This document shows positions 5,267-6,367 of a stretch of 6,367 nt of DNA, piece after piece (the stretch's first letter is position 1; every line of letters starts with the position of its first letter). The notes under the pieces were generated by a model that was not told the origin of the DNA, made no database searches, and worked only from the letters and a program-made list of their open reading frames with translations. Source of the stretch: Planctomycetota bacterium (GTDB taxonomy: Bacteria; Planctomycetota; Planctomycetia; Isosphaerales; Isosphaeraceae); the NCBI GenBank assembly GCA_021818605.1, contig JAKAUH010000897.1, positions 1 to 6,367 on the forward strand, in the 5' to 3' direction. The position numbers and the translations under genes are program-made.

Positions 5267-6367
5267 ATGAGTCGGATCGGAATCGCCGAGCCCGCCGACG
5301 ATCAGGCCGAGCGTTCTCTTGATTCGGCCCCGTCAGCGGTCGAGGCGAGCCGGACAAAAGCGCGAGCGGATCGCATGGAGCCCGACCCCCGCGCGGGAGG
5401 AAGCCGCGAGCTGCTGGCCCTGGCCTTGCCGCTGGTCGTCAGCCAGAGCTTCATGACCGTCCAGCTCTTCATGGACACGATCCTGCTGTCGCGGCATGAC
5501 CCGCTCGAGATGGCCGCGTCGCTGCCGGCGGCGATCTGGTACTGGCTGCCGTTCGGATTTCTCCAGGTGACGGCCGGGTATGTGTCAACCTTCGTCGCGC
5601 AGTACACCGGCGCGGGCCGGCCGCATCGGGTCGGGCCGGCGGTGTGGCAGGGGATCTATTTCGCGGTGTTCGCCGGGCTCGCGTTCCTGGCGTTCCTCCC
5701 GTTGGTGCCGGGCATCATCGCGCTGGGCGGGCATACCGAGGCGCTCCAGAGACTGGAGGCGGCCTATCTGCGCTGCCTGTGCTTCGCCGCGCTGCCAATG
5801 CTGGTGATGGCGGCGGTCAATGGGTTCTTCTCGGGCCGCGGGCAGACGTGGACCGTGCTGGGAATCGAGGCGGCGGGGACCGCGGTGAACCTCGCGCTGG
5901 CGCTCGTCCTGGTCTTCGGCCGGATAGGGTTCCCGGCGCTGGGAATCGTCGGGGCGGGCTGGGCGACGGTCGCGGGCTCGTGGGCATCGGCCCTGCTGGC
6001 CGTCGCGCTGCTGTTCCTGCCGAGGTATCGCGGGCCGTTTCACACGTTGGCGGGCTGGCGGTTCGAGCGCCAGCTCTTTGCCCGGCTGATGAAATACGGC
6101 GGGCCGGCCGGCGTGCAGGTTTTCCTCGACATCCTGGTGTTCACGGTCTTCGTACAGGTCGTCGGCCGGCTCGGCGAGGCCGAGACCGGCGCGACGACAC
6201 TGGCCGCCCGGCTCAACATGCTCGCGTTCCTGCCCATGATGGGGATGGGGCAAGCCGTATCGATCCTGGTCGGCCAGCGCCTGGGCGCCGATCAGCCCGA
6301 CCTGGCCGAGCGGTCAGCCTATACCGGGCTGCGCTGGATTTTCGGATATATGTGTATCATTGCCGCG
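5267..6367 (+). CDS. MATE family efflux transporter, C-terminus cut off by the window edge
   Basis: The frame is open for 367 codons to the last base, so the 3' end is missing; MATE proteins are usually about 450-480 residues, so roughly 100 are absent. MATE transporters sit in the inner membrane and export cationic drugs or metabolites in exchange for Na+ or H+. After a hydrophilic N-terminus of about 46 residues come hydrophobic helices, starting with LLALALPLVVSQSFMTVQLFMDT. MATE-like motifs follow: TFVAQYTGAGRP (108-119), the ALGIVGAGWATVAGSW region (225-239), and in the second half AARLNMLAFLPMMGMGQAVS followed by ILVGQRLGA (313-341). The ATG at 5267 is chosen because GGAGGA (5255-5260) lies 6 bases before it. 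The substrate cannot be deduced. The usual VDT-MVGRLG signature after helix 1 is diverged to MDTILLSRHDPLEM, so it is probably a planctomycete-specific subgroup. Confidence 0.92.
   Translation, partial: MSRIGIAEPADDQAERSLDSAPSAVEASRTKARADRMEPDPRAGGSRELLALALPLVVSQSFMTVQLFMDTILLSRHDPLEMAASLPAAIWYWLPFGFLQVTAGYVSTFVAQYTGAGRPHRVGPAVWQGIYFAVFAGLAFLAFLPLVPGIIALGGHTEALQRLEAAYLRCLCFAALPMLVMAAVNGFFSGRGQTWTVLGIEAAGTAVNLALALVLVFGRIGFPALGIVGAGWATVAGSWASALLAVALLFLPRYRGPFHTLAGWRFERQLFARLMKYGGPAGVQVFLDILVFTVFVQVVGRLGEAETGATTLAARLNMLAFLPMMGMGQAVSILVGQRLGADQPDLAERSAYTGLRWIFGYMCIIAA

Noticed and set aside
4548..5357. 269-codon minus-strand open frame across the small acidic gene and the MATE start
   Set aside because: Arg/Pro/Ser-rich translation without domains; it overlaps three better-supported features.
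5585..6253. 222-codon minus-strand open frame
   Set aside because: It is antisense to the MATE transporter, whose membrane helices and motifs are unmistakable.

Overview
The window is high-GC DNA whose coding content fits a planctomycete, probably of the Isosphaeraceae/Gemmataceae type. This assignment is inferred from protein families and base composition; no rRNA or marker gene is present. The strongest pointer is an ECF sigma factor fused through a transmembrane helix to a long helical-repeat domain. A DUF6624-like secreted protein and a HEAT-repeat protein support it.

Layout: positions 1-367 hold no convincing gene. They contain an 18-bp tandem repeat block (76-166) and, nearer the first gene, a cluster of alternating inverted hexamers (269-325) that could fold in mutually exclusive ways. 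Positions 368-2848 (+) encode the membrane-tethered ECF sigma factor with a repeat-rich C-terminal half. Convergent to it, only 34 bases away, are two minus-strand genes: the HEAT-repeat protein (2883-3860) and, upstream of it, the exported DUF6624-like protein (4004-4663). The 143-base gap between those two holds a strong bulged stem-loop (3914-3955). A 142-base divergent region separates the DUF6624-like gene from a small, acidic, proline-rich, probably disordered protein (4806-5054, +). A 212-base gap follows, then a MATE-family transporter (5267 to the window end, +) that is cut off by the window edge.

The genes do not form an obvious pathway. The sigma factor is a self-contained candidate for signalling across the membrane: DNA- and polymerase-binding domains inside, repeat domain probably outside, and no neighbouring anti-sigma gene. 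The two minus-strand genes may be co-transcribed. The MATE gene looks independent. Nothing indicates phage, CRISPR, tRNA, rRNA or an intact insertion sequence. The most interesting items are the tethered sigma factor, the structured leader in front of it, and the tandem repeat further upstream.
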